Below are positions 1-12,130 of a stretch of 64,000 bases of DNA, one piece after another. How positions within the stretch are numbered: the stretch's first letter is position 1; the number at the start of each line of letters is the position of its first letter. The translations under genes were made by a program, and so were the position numbers. The DNA is from Gonatopus flavifemur (lineage: Eukaryota > Arthropoda > Insecta > Hymenoptera > Dryinidae): NCBI GenBank assembly GCA_018340375.1, contig JAFFJZ010000010.1, positions 5,828,001-5,892,000 on the forward strand, written 5' to 3'. Below the pieces are notes generated by a model. It did not search any database. It was given only the letters and a program-made list of their open reading frames with translations, and had not been told where the DNA came from.

Positions 1-3000
1 TATTAATACTCCGTATATCATATAATATCCTCTACGAACATTGATTGCTGGTATCTTAATGGGTCGCTAATGGTTCATCAATGCCCATGGTGGATTATAG
101 CCCTTAGAAATGCGTGCAATCGTGTTTTCTGGAGGATTAATGTTATCGAGTTCATTAATATTATTAATAATCCTCGCGGAGACGTTCACCTATGCGCATA
201 ACTTATCAAGAAGCGTGATCAATTAGCTCCGCCTCTCGTGAATGTAAATTCCAATAGGCCGAAGATCGGAGGTTCGATTCGAGTTGTTTAAAAACGCTAT
301 TTCCCATCGCTCTATTTATTCCCACCAACCTCCCTCAAGATTTGACGATTACAAGGACGTATGAAAAATTCTGTTGAAAGTTCAAAGATCTCTTCCGAGT
401 GAATCAATCCAACACACCGACGAAAGTATTGTTCTATCGGAAAGATCGTTCGCATCAACAAAGTATCTGACTGATGATCAGACAAGTGCGCGTCGAGATA
501 ATAATATAGTCGGGGATCGACGGTCCGCAAGGGAACTCTTCCTTCGCATTACCGTCTTGAGTCCCATGACGAGTTTTAATTTTAGTTTTGTTCTATCCAT
601 CATTATTGTTCTCCCTCATCCATTATTTGTTCGAAACTGTTTTATTCCTTTCGAAGCGAATCGAGTAATTTTCTCAAAACACGTGAATTAAAATTAAACG
701 CAGTGTCGTTATTTCTTACGTCCACGATATCTCGCTTGTTGTCCGCGTAAGAAGAGGACAACACCGGTCAATGGTCTTTTATTCTAATGTGCTTATGGAC
801 AAGGAAGCTGAACTGCAACACGTATCCAAAGACGTACGTAATGTAATGAGCGAGAAAAATCCACATGAATCATATAATACCATTTTATACGCAGTAATAC
901 GCACAGACACACGCTCGTAGGTGATGATCTTCAATTCTTGTAATCATTGTCAAATTGTTTTATCATTTTCACAAAGCATATTAGTCTTTCAAATTACGTG
1001 AAAATTCTCAATGGAACGACAAACGATTCACCATTATATTCCATCATCCTAATCTCCAAAGTAGCGTTGTTGTTGTTGTTGTTGTGTTTTTCTTTTTAAC
1101 TCAAATTATTCAATTATCGCAATCGTGAGGTTAGATTTCATCCTTTTTGTTCATTTCGTATTCCTTCGTTGATTGACGACCTTGTCGGTGCATTACGCAA
1201 TTATTGTACTTGAAAAAAAGAAACAAACACTGTTGTGAGCTCGATATCATCGAACAGAAAAATGTCACCAAAATGCATTTATTTATTTCATCGGTTAATG
1301 GACGTACGCAGTCTGGGAAGTTGTCGTTTTACAAGTTGCTACCTTTTGCAGGCACGCATTACATTACGAAACACGCCACTGTTGATTTATTTGATGTATA
1401 AAGCCTGATTACTTGAATTCTTTAAAAAGCTCGCAACAAATTATATACTGCAACTTTCTATCGCCCACGGGAGTACATGAGAAGAATACATAAATATTTA
1501 CTTTTACGGTATTCGGTATTACTTCGACGATATTTAAACCTATTTAGGAGATGTTGTTGCTCCAGGGTTGCTAGCTAGTGCATTTATTTTGAAAAAAACT
1601 TATACAAATCCTTCAAAACAGTGTTCCTTGTATATTGGAATTGAATTATCCAGAAGATGATTTACGAATCAATCTTCCCGCAGTGCGTTAATAATTTAGG
1701 TGAAAGTATCAGAATCTCAATTTGACATCAAACAAATTCAATTCGATCAACATCCTTGGAGTGAAAAATGATTTGAGGAGAGGTATTTTTATGAAACCAC
1801 GTTTCAATGATTCACAAAGTGATTGATATTATGGTAGAAAAGAATGACCAATTCATTCGAATAAATGATACGAAATTATGAAACAGATCAGAAGACGATT
1901 AAAAACAATTGCCGAAAAATTAATTTCATGCTCTTCAGTCAGAATTTTAATCAATCAATGTTCGATCGAGGATGATACATTCAATTTCTCAGTTGTCACT
2001 TTTAATGTTCTAGGCTATAAAAAAAAGGATTTGCAATGTACAATGTTTATGTAGTTTCTCTAAAACACCCGGCTACGAAATTCTGATGTGAAATGTGATC
2101 CTTCGCTCCGGAAGGTCGTGGTTTGTGTAAAATTATTAATAAATTCAATTGTTGGGAGCGTTGAAGATACTTTTGATACGATAACTTAGTTCCGAAAGAC
2201 TCGCGATCCGTTCATCATTTTCACTCGAGCCATTTTGATTCTCCTAGTTCTCCGACAAGAAGATCTTAAAGCCCGTAGGCAGAACACGCGATACACAAGC
2301 TGACTGTTGAAAAATGATGATCTCGCAAGAATATATCTCGAGTAACCTGTGCGCGATATCTTAATTATGGAGCAAAAATTAATTACTCATAACGCCTACG
2401 TGGTTGTTGTTCTACAACACATACATAGTAAATCGAATGAGAGTTGGAGAGGAGAGAGAGACCCCCTAAGGGCGTTCGTGGGAGTGAAGTGACTCATAGT
2501 TTGTTACACTTGTACACTTTGGTACACGCTTGTTTCGCTATCCCACATACCTCTGGACACGTTCACGGTCGTTCGCTTCGCCTCCTTTTTCTCTTTCACA
2601 ATAAATGTGCAAGTATTTCACTCGGAGAATATATAATACGGATCGAAGTGAGGTTATTCTCTCATGCCACCACTCGTATGTCGTTAGAGAGCCCAAAGCG
2701 TCGTCCCCCTAGCGGTTTTTTTTTATTCATAGTCTCAAAAAGATTCGCGTGTTGTTCATCTTTCGATTCATCGATGATAAGTATAATTAGGTAGCCTGAT
2801 GGCTCTGTGATCGAGTGAGTAGTTTCCCAATAAAATGGTATACACCGTCGGTTGCTTATGTAAACAACTTTTAATGAGTCTTGCATAATTAAGTAGTCCC
2901 ATACCTTGGTACATATCCATCAATATGTTATTAACCGTTTACATTTTTTTCCTCAATTTCACACGTGAGAGATGAACCGATTCTAAATAAATTAAGAAGG

Positions 3001-3129
3001 TTGTTCTCTCTAACGTCAGGGTTTCAGGGATATCCAGCAATTTCCATACCAGTTGAAACGTTGGTTGAATTTTTTCTCATCTAGATTGCATAAGTGCTTA
3101 TAATATAAGAAAACACAAGCGCGTTGATG
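1..3129. other. Unique AT-rich noncoding block
   Basis: No open frame here resembles a protein family I know, and the short frames lack a convincing start plus splice context. I see no terminal inverted repeats. The only simple repeat is a short GTT tract near 1066. A frame at 2444-2794 is open for 116 codons, but its composition does not look coding. Treated as intergenic or intronic DNA. Confidence 0.5.
1066..1085. repeat. (GTT)n microsatellite
   Basis: About six to seven consecutive GTT units, directly visible. Confidence 0.9.
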
Positions 3130-3680
3130 ATTCCCGCGGATATTTAGGATTTTTCCTAGAAAGATGAGTCTCGTTCGTTCCCCAGATCACGAACCCGAAG
3201 GAGCAAGAAACAGGAGAAGGTGAGAAAGACAAGGACGAAGCGGAGTAAGAAGCGAAAGAAGAAGAAAAAGAAGACTTAGAGCCGCGCACACGCGGCTGTG
3301 AACTCCGCAAAGAGGGAACTGGCGTACCGAATTGATGCACACGAAACGGCATGCCCGGAATGTTATAATCGCGAACCTTTGAACCCAAACTCCAAGACTC
3401 CCACACCACCCTGTGTGTACTGGGTCCGCGCTCGCACTTGCGCCCAGAACTTTTGCACTCCTGCTAGGAGAGCGACCGTCTCGAAGCAGAGCGGAGTGAG
3501 ACGGGAGACCAGTTTCCATCCACCGTCCGCCAACAGTGCTGAAATTACTCCAGTGTTACTCTCTTGGCTCTTCGTGCCGCCTTTTGCGTCGACTGATACG
3601 CTTCCACGAAACCTGACCGGTTTCGTGCATAATATTATAATTCCGGGTGTAGAGCGCCGCCGCTATACTTCAGCCGCTTA
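3130..3680. promoter_or_regulatory. GC/CpG-rich island, possible promoter or exon region
   Basis: This patch is clearly richer in G+C and CpG than its surroundings. It contains overlapping long open frames on both strands: 127 codons on + (3298-3681, opening with GTG) and 110 codons on - (3187-3519, opening with ATG). Open frames on both strands are expected when GC rises and stop codons become rare, so neither is accepted as a gene. In insects such patches often mark a promoter or first exon. I see no TATA box or well-placed initiator, so the role is open. Confidence 0.25.
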
Positions 3681-4880
3681 GTAATTCATAAACGAATACA
3701 ATGCACGCCATTGGCTGATTTTCAAACTGCCTTGATCTGGATGAGTATTTGTACGAGAGAACAGTATTTCCATCCAAATAAGATGCTTTTTGTTTCCTTT
3801 GAAAGAAAGGGGGGAAAGTAAGAAAGAAATATAGTACGTTGAACTCATTAGTTGTCTTCTTTTCGTACAAGAGATGAAATCTATACGCGAATGAGAAAGA
3901 TTCCGCGTGTGAGTTGGTTCAGATACCAAAATATTCATCGATATAGTATAGATGAGATAAATATTGATGATATCTTTGACATTTTCTACACACCCGTAAA
4001 TAAGTACATCGGAAATGAATGTTTCACATTCATAAGCTTGCGTCGTAAATTCGAACGAGTGAGATATATTTTATTACAAGCAATCTCGGTGCGTTGAGCG
4101 GATGTATACGTGTACAACGCGATAGCGAGTGAGTCCTATTCGGTGCGGCTACGGAAATATTAATGCAGCTTCATCAATCATGCGTCATAAGCAGCCGTGC
4201 AGAGAAACGATTCACTATTTGTGCTTTACTCCGCCTGTATGCGTCAGTCAGTCAGTCAGTCAGTCAGTCTAGTCTACTGACGAGCAGTGCGTGGTCCCGC
4301 GATTCGTATGGCGTCCCTCTATACAAGGAAGAGAAACCGCTCTTCGAACAGGCACGACAGACTTTACAGCAATCAATAAACATCTATCTTAATCTTCCTC
4401 CTAGTTAAAGGCTACATCTAATACTCGGACACATGATTTGCATATAAAATCACATTCTGCGATATCATTTGACTTCGTACCTCTCCAAAGGGATGACCGC
4501 TCTCCAAACATTTTGATCACTCGGCGTCGTGAGATATGGATCAACGCTTTAACAATCGGTATTGAAATTGCTATCGTTTTCAGGCGTTGGGGTTAATTGC
4601 GGAAAGCATTGAATTGTTACGTGTTACATGATAATTACGTGTAACATAGATATCATGAGATGTGTTATAAGAGATTCATATTAACCCGCGTATATGTACG
4701 CTGTAGTGGTTTCAAAACATGTATGTAAAGGAGAAAGCGTTAGATTGATAGTATTATGAATGGTTGAGCCTGTATTTCAATTACGTTCTATTCAACTTCT
4801 CCAATATCTCAAATATTGCGGTGATGGTGTTTTCTTTATTATTGAAAATTTTGCTGATATCGGAATTAAACGTTCCTAAA
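3681..4880. other. Unique noncoding block
   Basis: Only short frames of ordinary composition. It includes a TCAG tetranucleotide run at 4244-4269. No recognised feature. Confidence 0.45.
4244..4269. repeat. (TCAG)n microsatellite
   Basis: Six or more consecutive TCAG/CAGT units, directly visible. Confidence 0.9.
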
Positions 4881-4889
4881 TAGAGAATT

Positions 4890-5240
4890 CATGATTGGGG
4901 ATAGCATGGCGCCAACTAAACGAAGAAACAAAAATTATGGTGGGACTTTAAAATGATAACATCATTTCAGGTTGTGCTGATTGTCATTTTCAATAACTCA
5001 CCAACACTGGTGAAAGGATGGCAGTAAAATATACCAGCCTACACCAACATAGAACAATTTCCTCGGCCAAAGGTCATGAAAGCCCGCATATATATTCCGT
5101 AGATAATTCGTTCAGCACTTGCGAGAAACACTTGCATCGTGTATTGAGGAAGATATTATAAATGGCGCTGACTTGCCCTGACCCTTGCTTATTGAAAACA
5201 TATAAGAAGTATTGTTCACACAAGTTTCGTGATCATAAAG
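4890..5240 (+). repeat. Dispersed repeat R1, copy 1
   Basis: Shares diverged segments, in the same order, with 37340-37910. Examples are ATGATAACATCATTT near 4953, AATATACCA near 5027, and TTGCGAGAAACACTTG near 5119, which pairs with CTCGCGAGAAACACTTG near 37800. The distant copy also has an A-box-like stretch, so a SINE-like origin is possible. No ends or target duplication were identified. Confidence 0.5.
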
Positions 5241-5499
5241 CGGGACGTGAATAGATGCACAAATATTTTGTTGGAGTTATTGTATGACAGTCCATATTCG
5301 AGTAATGACTCGTTTAAGGGGGGCTTTTCATCCAGCGACCTCGAAATAAGGTGATTTTTTCGAAGTGAATAAAGACCTCGGGGGTTTTCACAATTGTTAA
5401 TTGAGTCTTCGAGTACATAAAAAAATTTTGTTCAATAAAAAATAATGCCATAGGGACTGTTGATACGTGTTGAAACATAACCACTTGAGAAAACAGTGA

Positions 5500-5935
5500 T
5501 CAACCAGGCACCGCTGTAGCACTTACAAAAATTTTTATACAATATATATAGTATTTGTTGGAGGTTGTGCCAATAAAAACAATTAAAAGTTTGAAATTAA
5601 AAAAATTCCTCGTCATTGTCGAACGTATGGTTTTCAACAGATTGGGATGGAACTCATATGGGGCCACTATAGGATCATCGCCAGAACTTGGTATAAGTTT
5701 GATTGCAATCGGATAATAGGAAGCGGAGATATACGCGTTTGCAAAATCACGATTTTTGATAACATTTTTCTTCACTTCTTCTATTCTACTGTAAAGATCA
5801 AGTTGAAACTCATATGGGGCTACTACTGACACCGAATGTAACCGTGGTAAAAATTTCGTGATGATCGAATAACAGGAACGGGAGTTATCCGTGATCGCAA
5901 TTCTAGGGGGGTTACATCCACACATCCATCCAGAC
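5500..5935. repeat. Repeat with two internal copies of a ~100-bp unit
   Basis: Two related units lie at about 5640-5750 and 5803-5905. Each has an AACTCATATGGGGC block followed by a spaced ATCGRATAAYAGGAA block. On the minus strand both fall in one 141-codon open frame and give the repeated peptide word VAPYEF. I do not recognise the peptide. The frame may be an accident of two in-phase repeat copies rather than a gene. Confidence 0.4.
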
Positions 5936-6193
5936 CATGGAGCTATGAATAACAGGAGGGAGCATTAGCAGGTCTACTGGGGTGAGGGGTTTCGCTACAA
6001 AAGACGGAAGGGGAAAACGCTCGCCGCTCGCCATATTGACAGGCTCACAATGATTTCCTCCAATCATATGAAGTCCTGAAATAAAGAGCCAATCATCAAT
6101 TAAGCAGAACAATATGGCGGCAGCTGATTCCCCTTCCGTCTCATTAGCGAAAGATTCCTCTCTAGGCTCCCTCCTGATATTCATAGCTCCATG
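5936..6193. mobile_element. Miniature inverted-repeat element
   Basis: The left end CATGGAGCTATGAATAACAG and the inverted right end CATGGAGCTATGAATATCAG match at 19 of 20 positions. The inverted similarity continues discontinuously for about 90 bp, sharing the GACGGAAGGGGAA block. Noncoding. Flanks carry CCAGAC on both sides, but this may be part of the adjacent CAGA-rich microsatellite. Confidence 0.7.
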
Positions 6194-6195
6194 TT

Positions 6196-6233
6196 CCAGA
6201 CAGACAGATAGACAGACAGGCAGACAGACAGAT
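6196..6233. repeat. CAGA-rich microsatellite
   Basis: Imperfect CAGA/CAGATA run next to the miniature element. Confidence 0.85.
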
Positions 6234-7080
6234 AAGGAACCAAAAATTTTCCCCGAGTTTCGAGAAACATTTTGGCCGAAGAGATTTTGAGTTTGAAGAC
6301 AAAAAAATGTTCAGCCCCTCGAAACTATCACAAAGCTTCCCTCTAACGAGGAAGCAAAAATGGCAGAAATGCAAACTTTTGGTAGCGTATTTTCACCTTC
6401 TTCCGCTCTTGAAAGTACTATAAAAAAAACATGGCAAATGTCATCTCCATTTAGGTTCATCCTCCAATAAATTCAATCAGCTTCAAAATACAAAATAAAA
6501 AAAAAGAGCGATACATTCAGTTGTTTTTGAGATATCGTGGAGCCAAACTTGAGAAACATGGTTTCGAGAAAAACGCCTTAAAAAGGTTTCGGGATACGAA
6601 TCCTTCAACTTGAGGAAATCTTTTTTCATATACTTCAAGACCCATTCGATGAGTTTCGAATGAGAAAGAAAAAAAAATTCAGGAATATCACCTTATTTCG
6701 GAATTCGCTTGATGAGAACCTCCCCTTGAATGAGAATCCGCCTGATGGATATTTATTTCTGTATATTGACAAAAACCTTGATGAATACAAACTTTTATAT
6801 GAATCAATAAAATTCTTCTGGAGATAATCGGGAATTTTCATCAAAAACGTTTGATCAGCTTGTTTGCTTGGAATTCTATAACAAAATCAATATTTATACA
6901 CAAATTGTTGGAACTGAATCAATTATTAATGTGGTTCATAATAATTTTGACATATTCCCGATACAGGCTATATAATGGCCCAATCATCGTGTACAATCTG
7001 CGACAATTTCAGACATTTCCCGATACTTATTGCATAGGTGAGAGTATGGTCATTGCGATCATCTAAGAAAGATTGCAACA
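6234..7080. other. AT-rich sequence without recognised features
   Basis: Contains runs of A and short frames only. No inverted repeats or genes were identified. Confidence 0.4.
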
Positions 7081-7460
7081 CCCAGATAGCATTGAAAGTC
7101 CTCTGGACGTTTTAGAAACATAACCTTAGTTCTGCGCGCTTCGTCTCCAGGGAGTAGGTTCAAGTACGTTCAGAGGACGTTCATTTTTGATGCACCTGAA
7201 TACGTTCCCAGTACGTATTTTTCATTTACCACGGGACGTTCTCGTTACGTTTCCCAAATGTACTTCCATGGAAACTAACCTTTACAAACACATGTGTAAT
7301 ATCGCAGAACGTCATTGACACCTTCATTGAACACATCCCCAAAACGTCGCTTGGTGAAGATAAATATAACATTACGGAACATTTGTATGTCCCTGGGACG
7401 TACATGCGACGTTCTTAGAACGTCCTGGGATCTCAATTGAACGTTTTCTGCGTGAGCAAG
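7081..7460. mobile_element. ACGT-word-rich element
   Basis: A dense series of short palindromic words around ACGT (GGACGTTC, GTACGTTC, GAACGTCC and similar) occurs over about 380 bp. The left boundary CCCAGATAGCATTGAAAG resembles the end of the element at 30497 (CCCAGGTAGCATACG). No matching right end was found, so this copy may be truncated. Noncoding. Confidence 0.45.
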
Positions 7461-7544
7461 TACGTTTTGTGAATGTTTAGAAAACCTCCTGCATATAGAA
7501 ATTTGGATTGTACATATTCAGAACTTTTAAGAATCTTAAGGGGT

Positions 7545-8140
7545 TAAGATTTTCAAGAAAATTTTTTTTTCCATAGAAAACATTGAAATATCGTTTTGAA
7601 AATTTGTAGGTATGTTTATTAGATCTTAAATATTACAAAAAAAAATTTTTCAGATTTAAACAAATTTTGTCTCGTTATATAAATTCAAACAACAAAAAAT
7701 ACTGAAAAATGACAGTGGGAATGATTTTTGGTGACCGGATGATCTGAAAAACATGGCAAATTATTTCTCGTTGGAATGGCTAACGCATGAACTAGAATCT
7801 TTTTGATTGATCAAAAATTGTCCGATTTTCCACCCTGAAAAATCGATTTTTTTTCGAAAAATGATCGCCATTTTGTTATTTTTTGACGAAAAAAAAAGTA
7901 TCTTAATTCATGCGACAGGCACTTCAACACGGAATAATTTGCCATTTTTTTCAGATCATCCGGTCACCCCAAATCACTCCCACCGTCGTTTTTAGTGTTT
8001 TTTTTTGTTTAAATTAGTATAAAGAAAAAAAATTTTTTGTAATATTTGATATTCAATTAACATACTTACAAATTTTCAAAACTCAATTTCTCAATTTTTT
8101 CTATGAGAAAAAGATGTTTGAAAAAAAAATTTTACCCAAA
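7545..8140. mobile_element. Foldback element with ~250-bp arms
   Basis: The left arm (about 7550-7800) and right arm (about 7900-8135) are reverse complements with scattered mismatches. The best block, GGTGACCGGATGATCTGAAA, occurs near 7730 and inverted near 7955. Further matches run outward through TTTTGAAAATTTGTAGGTATG (20-nt core) and inward almost to the centre, leaving a small loop. The open frames inside are by-products of the fold. Confidence 0.75.
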
Positions 8141-8365
8141 AAGACTCCGTAAGTGATCTCTAAAAAATTCCATACGCGCTGATCTTTAGAGAGAACTTTT
8201 AAAACATGAAGAACTCCTATTTTTCCATAAGAGACACGAAAATAAAGAGTAGTCAGTTTTTTTCCCACCGACTTCCTATTCAGTGGAGAAATTGGACAGA
8301 ATTTTTCTTATTTGTTTGTTGAAATCACCCTCCGTTACCGGAATATTTTTTTGACGGTGGTCTTT

Positions 8366-8911
8366 CCCTTATGAAAAAAACGCGATATCAGGATTTCATC
8401 GTTAAATCATCAGTTGTATTGATATACTATCCGAAATCTATCGTGTTGTTTCATTATCAGACAAGTTCGAGAAAAATACGATGTCTACACTGTACAAATT
8501 TTATCGGGAAATTCCTATATATTTATGTGGAGTAACTAACACATACATGCGCTAGGAATTTTCCCAACTTGTCCGGAAGTTTACTGTGAAATGTTGGGAA
8601 AAATTCCATAAAGTTTGGAATTTTCAGATAAATGTATCGGAAATTGATTTCCTAATCAGTGATTGGAATTTTCCGGTTGATGTACACAGGGGAATTCCGA
8701 TTATTTTTCACAGTGTACGATAATTATCCGATACAAAACCAAACCAGCAACCCGATGATTTCCCGATATCGGGTTTACATTGCATAATTATCGTAGATAT
8801 CGTTTTTAATCGGACTTATACGATAACGAAACAACAAGATAGATTTCGTATAGTATCAATACAACTGATGATCTAACGATGAAATTCCGATATCGGGTTT
8901 TTTCATAAGGG
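8366..8911. mobile_element. Inverted-repeat element with ~95-bp ends
   Basis: The left end CCCTTATGAAAAAA is matched by TTTTTTCATAAGGG at the right end. The arms stay similar for about 95 bp, including ATCAGTTGTATTGATA. TTT flanks both sides, consistent with a 3-bp target duplication. A second miniature element (8487-8716) sits inside, so the native length is about 314 bp. Noncoding; I cannot assign the superfamily. Confidence 0.75.
8487..8716. mobile_element. Nested TA/CACTGT miniature element
   Basis: The ends ACACTGTACAAATTTTATCG and inverted ACACTGTGAAAAATAATCGG are bounded by TA on both sides. Inside are several GGAATTTTCC-like words. It lies within the element at 8366-8911. Confidence 0.65.
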
Positions 8912-8929
8912 TTTAAGAAACAAATCCCG

Positions 8930-10077
8930 AGAATGAGATTCGGAGGATAAAGTAATTACTCCATTCCTCCTCTCCGAGTAAAGCGAGAATGACGCAAGCC
9001 AATCATCACTAGATCATCGTATACTTTATGAATAGTTTCAAATACTTTTTACCTACGATGTGGTCCTGCACCAACTTGCGTGAAGTAATAATATATTCTC
9101 CAATAAAACCCCTCTTTTTTACACGTGGAAATAATGTGCTCCTCAACACGTCGTTGTAAATCTCCCCAGTGAAATCTCCACAGCGATCGCCGCCCATACA
9201 GTCAGGGGGATGCAACTCCAATAAGTTCAGTTAAACCTTATTTGAGCGCCATCTGCTAAATAAATATTCATGCGAACTGAAAATCAATATGGCGATCTGG
9301 TACACCGGGATAACCTCAAAATTATTATAGTGAGTTTGTATTTCGAAGCATCAACAATATTTTAACACTAAAGCATTGAACAATTCTAAAACCGAATTGG
9401 ACTCATTCAGTTTCAGAGTTGTTTCTGATGCTTTATTGTTGAAATTCTGTTGATTTCTCAAAATCCAAAATGATGAGATTAACACCCCAGATAGAAAACC
9501 ATGCCCTAAATATTTTGTAACATAATGTGCCGTAAACATACTATCATAAACTTCGCTCAGATTGCAATGATGCATAAAATGTAAACATTATGTCTTCATT
9601 ATCGTACCATCACCTCGTTTTGCTACCAATAACAATGCTTTATGCGGAAACACCTTGGTACCATGATGCAAACATTTCTTGGCGTGCATGTCACCATTAT
9701 GATGGCATTATTGGGACATTTTTCTATTTGAGACCAAGGTTATGTCCCTATAGTAGGCCGCCATTGCTGTTTTATCCCCTGATCGACACGCCACCATGTG
9801 AATAAATATGACCGTAATCGAAATACGGTTTGAGGTCATCCTATAAAGTTGCATACCCCTGCATGCAGTTACTCTATCAGGATGGAGAAGTTCGGCCTTG
9901 ACAACATCAGGATTTTTCTCGCCCCACAAGCAAGAATTTCATTCATCGACATAAACATTGGATGAAAAATGGGCTTTATCGGAGAAAATGATTCAATTCA
10001 TCACTTTCAAACATTTGCATCATCCCACTACAAAAGTTTTGTCTTTGCTCTATAGAGGTCTCACATAATAATTAATG
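8930..10077. other. Intervening sequence, no recognised gene
   Basis: Only short frames are present, for example a 70-codon minus frame at 9009-9221 that I do not recognise. A CCCCAGATAG word near 9484 resembles the ends of the palindromic-word elements, but no partner end was found. Confidence 0.35.
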
Positions 10078-10374
10078 CACTGACAAAAAAACGACCTGTT
10101 TGAAACATTCGTGGTTGTAATAAGTTGGAATCTGGTTCGATCCACCAGGAAATTTGATTGTGGCGCCCGGAAAGAGTAGTTGAAGTCAAAATTAACCACA
10201 TACTCTGGTTATTATACCAAGACAAAAATTTGGTCCTCCTAACCTGGAAAATGTAGTCAATTTTGGCATGATCCACTTTTTCTGGACATCAAAACTATAT
10301 TTTCTGATGAATAGCGCCAGATTTCAAGTTATTGTAACCACGAATGTTCCAACCAGGTTGTTTTTCTGTCAGTG
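10078..10374. mobile_element. CACTGACAG-type miniature element, copy 1
   Basis: The ends are CACTGACAAAAAAACGACCT and GTTTTTCTGTCAGTG. It is the same family as 39554-39814: both carry inverted subterminal blocks around GGAATCTGGTTCGATCCAC and a similar AAAATGTAGT core. The open frame crossing its right end at 10268-10543 is not a gene. Target duplication unclear. Confidence 0.75.
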
Positions 10375-10752
10375 TGACTTGTCATTTTATAAGAATAATG
10401 TATTTTCAAGAAAATATGTAAAATTAGATGCAGGGCAGATTTCCTTCAATTTTGAATTTTGGCCAGAACTGATTGATACTGAGTTTCGCAAACTGCTGAA
10501 ACATGGAAGAGGAACGTCAATCTTCACAGCTGAATCTTATTAGTGTCGTTTTCTCTCAAAAAATGACAAAGTAATTTTGTTTGTTACAATTGACTTCCAG
10601 TTACAGCTGACACCAGACTCTTCCTAGGAAAAAACAATTCATATACAATAGGATTATGAGTCTATATTGATCATATATGGTCCATATATGACCGTATACG
10701 AGTACAGTATGGAATCAGACAATCTATGATCATCACAATCATACTTCATCAT

Positions 10753-11493
10753 ACCCTGGTAGAAATTTTCGCTGGTAAATAATGAGGCACTTACGAGTTT
10801 ATCTCTTCTACTCATGAGGCACTAGGGAGGAAAACTCACAAGGCACTCACTAGAATGTAACACCCCAACTAACTAGATTCCATCTATCAAAACTAGTGAA
10901 ACAGTCATCATTATCTAATGAGAAACTTATTAGAAACTAACATGACACTTGTGAGAATAATTAGGGTAAAAATCAAAACTTATTATCGAATTTATAATTG
11001 ATTCAGATCTGTTCTTAGTTCGAACAAATTTGCTTCAACTCAGAGAATTTTGTTTTCTGGTAGTAACATTGTCTGCTTGCATCAAAAGAACACTGTCTGG
11101 AGAGGATTCTATTTTCAGAATAAAGAGACATGTTTTCAATTTGATTAATTATTTTTCATTTGGTGTACATACATGAAACATTTCTTTACCAGTCATCCAG
11201 AAAAATTAATTAATCCAACTATGAATCTAATAAATATTTGGCGAATCTAATGAATAATATTGATCTAATAAATAAAACTGCTTATTAATGATCTCAGTCA
11301 ATAATGTATAAATCTAATTTTAGTAATGTTTGGATTAACCTTGCAAGAAATTCACAAGTTTCATTCAAACATCACTAGTCGGATAATATTTACAAGTGAT
11401 TCATTAGTCGCTCACTAGTTTCATTCCAATAAGTTTTTCCCTGCGAATAAATCATGAGTCATTGGGAAGGACTTGTGATATTTCTACTAGGGT
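10753..11493. mobile_element. CCCTGGTAGAAAT-ended element
   Basis: The left end ACCCTGGTAGAAAT and inverted right end ACCCTAGTAGAAAT are bounded by TA. The interior has repeated short words such as CACTAG, ACTAGT and ATGAGGCACT. Noncoding, 740 bp. Confidence 0.6.
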
Positions 11494-12130
11494 ATATGGA
11501 TTTATATTTTTATATATAGAAAAAAATATTCTTCCTGTATTACTGAATTGTTAATATTATCAATAAGATTATTGCACCTCATGTTATATTTTCACATCTT
11601 CAGCTGATATTGCCAAACTCCGAGGCATCTTGAAGTATCTCCGATACCGCCTTCCTATCTTCGCGAAGGAAATATGCATACACGAAATGAGATAAATCTA
11701 ATATTTGACACATAATATATCCCGTTATACGCCTTAATACGATCATCACTAGAGATCAAATTTATTGTGAAAATAGAGAACTATTAATCGCGCGCGAGTT
11801 TCTCATTGGTTTTTAGGGGCTAATATAATTTATAATTCTACACAAAACATGCATTTGCATTTGGATCACGATATATCATTCCCCGGCGCACAGAATTCTT
11901 GAGATATGAAATAAAGATCATAATCATATGCGCTTTAATTACATACTTAATTGCAGTATGTAAGTCAACAAGACATTAACAGTTATTTTATACAGTTAGT
12001 TGAACGATAGAGGTGTTAACGATCGAAACATTTCAATACCCGTGAAACAATTATGGTTGGGATTAATGATTACCTCATAATTATTATGTATCCACTTGTA
12101 AGTGCAATGTAACTTTCGCCAACTGTAGGT
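11494..12130. other. AT-rich sequence, nothing recognised
   Basis: No open frame, inverted repeat or RNA gene that I can support. Confidence 0.4.

Noticed and set aside
265..290. GGTTCGATTCGA, a B-box-like sequence suggesting a tRNA
   Set aside because: No A box or acceptor pairing at the right distance upstream.
3187..3519. Overlapping 103-127-codon frames on both strands
   Set aside because: A GC-rich patch makes stops rare in all frames. No frame stands out by start, splice sites or motif.
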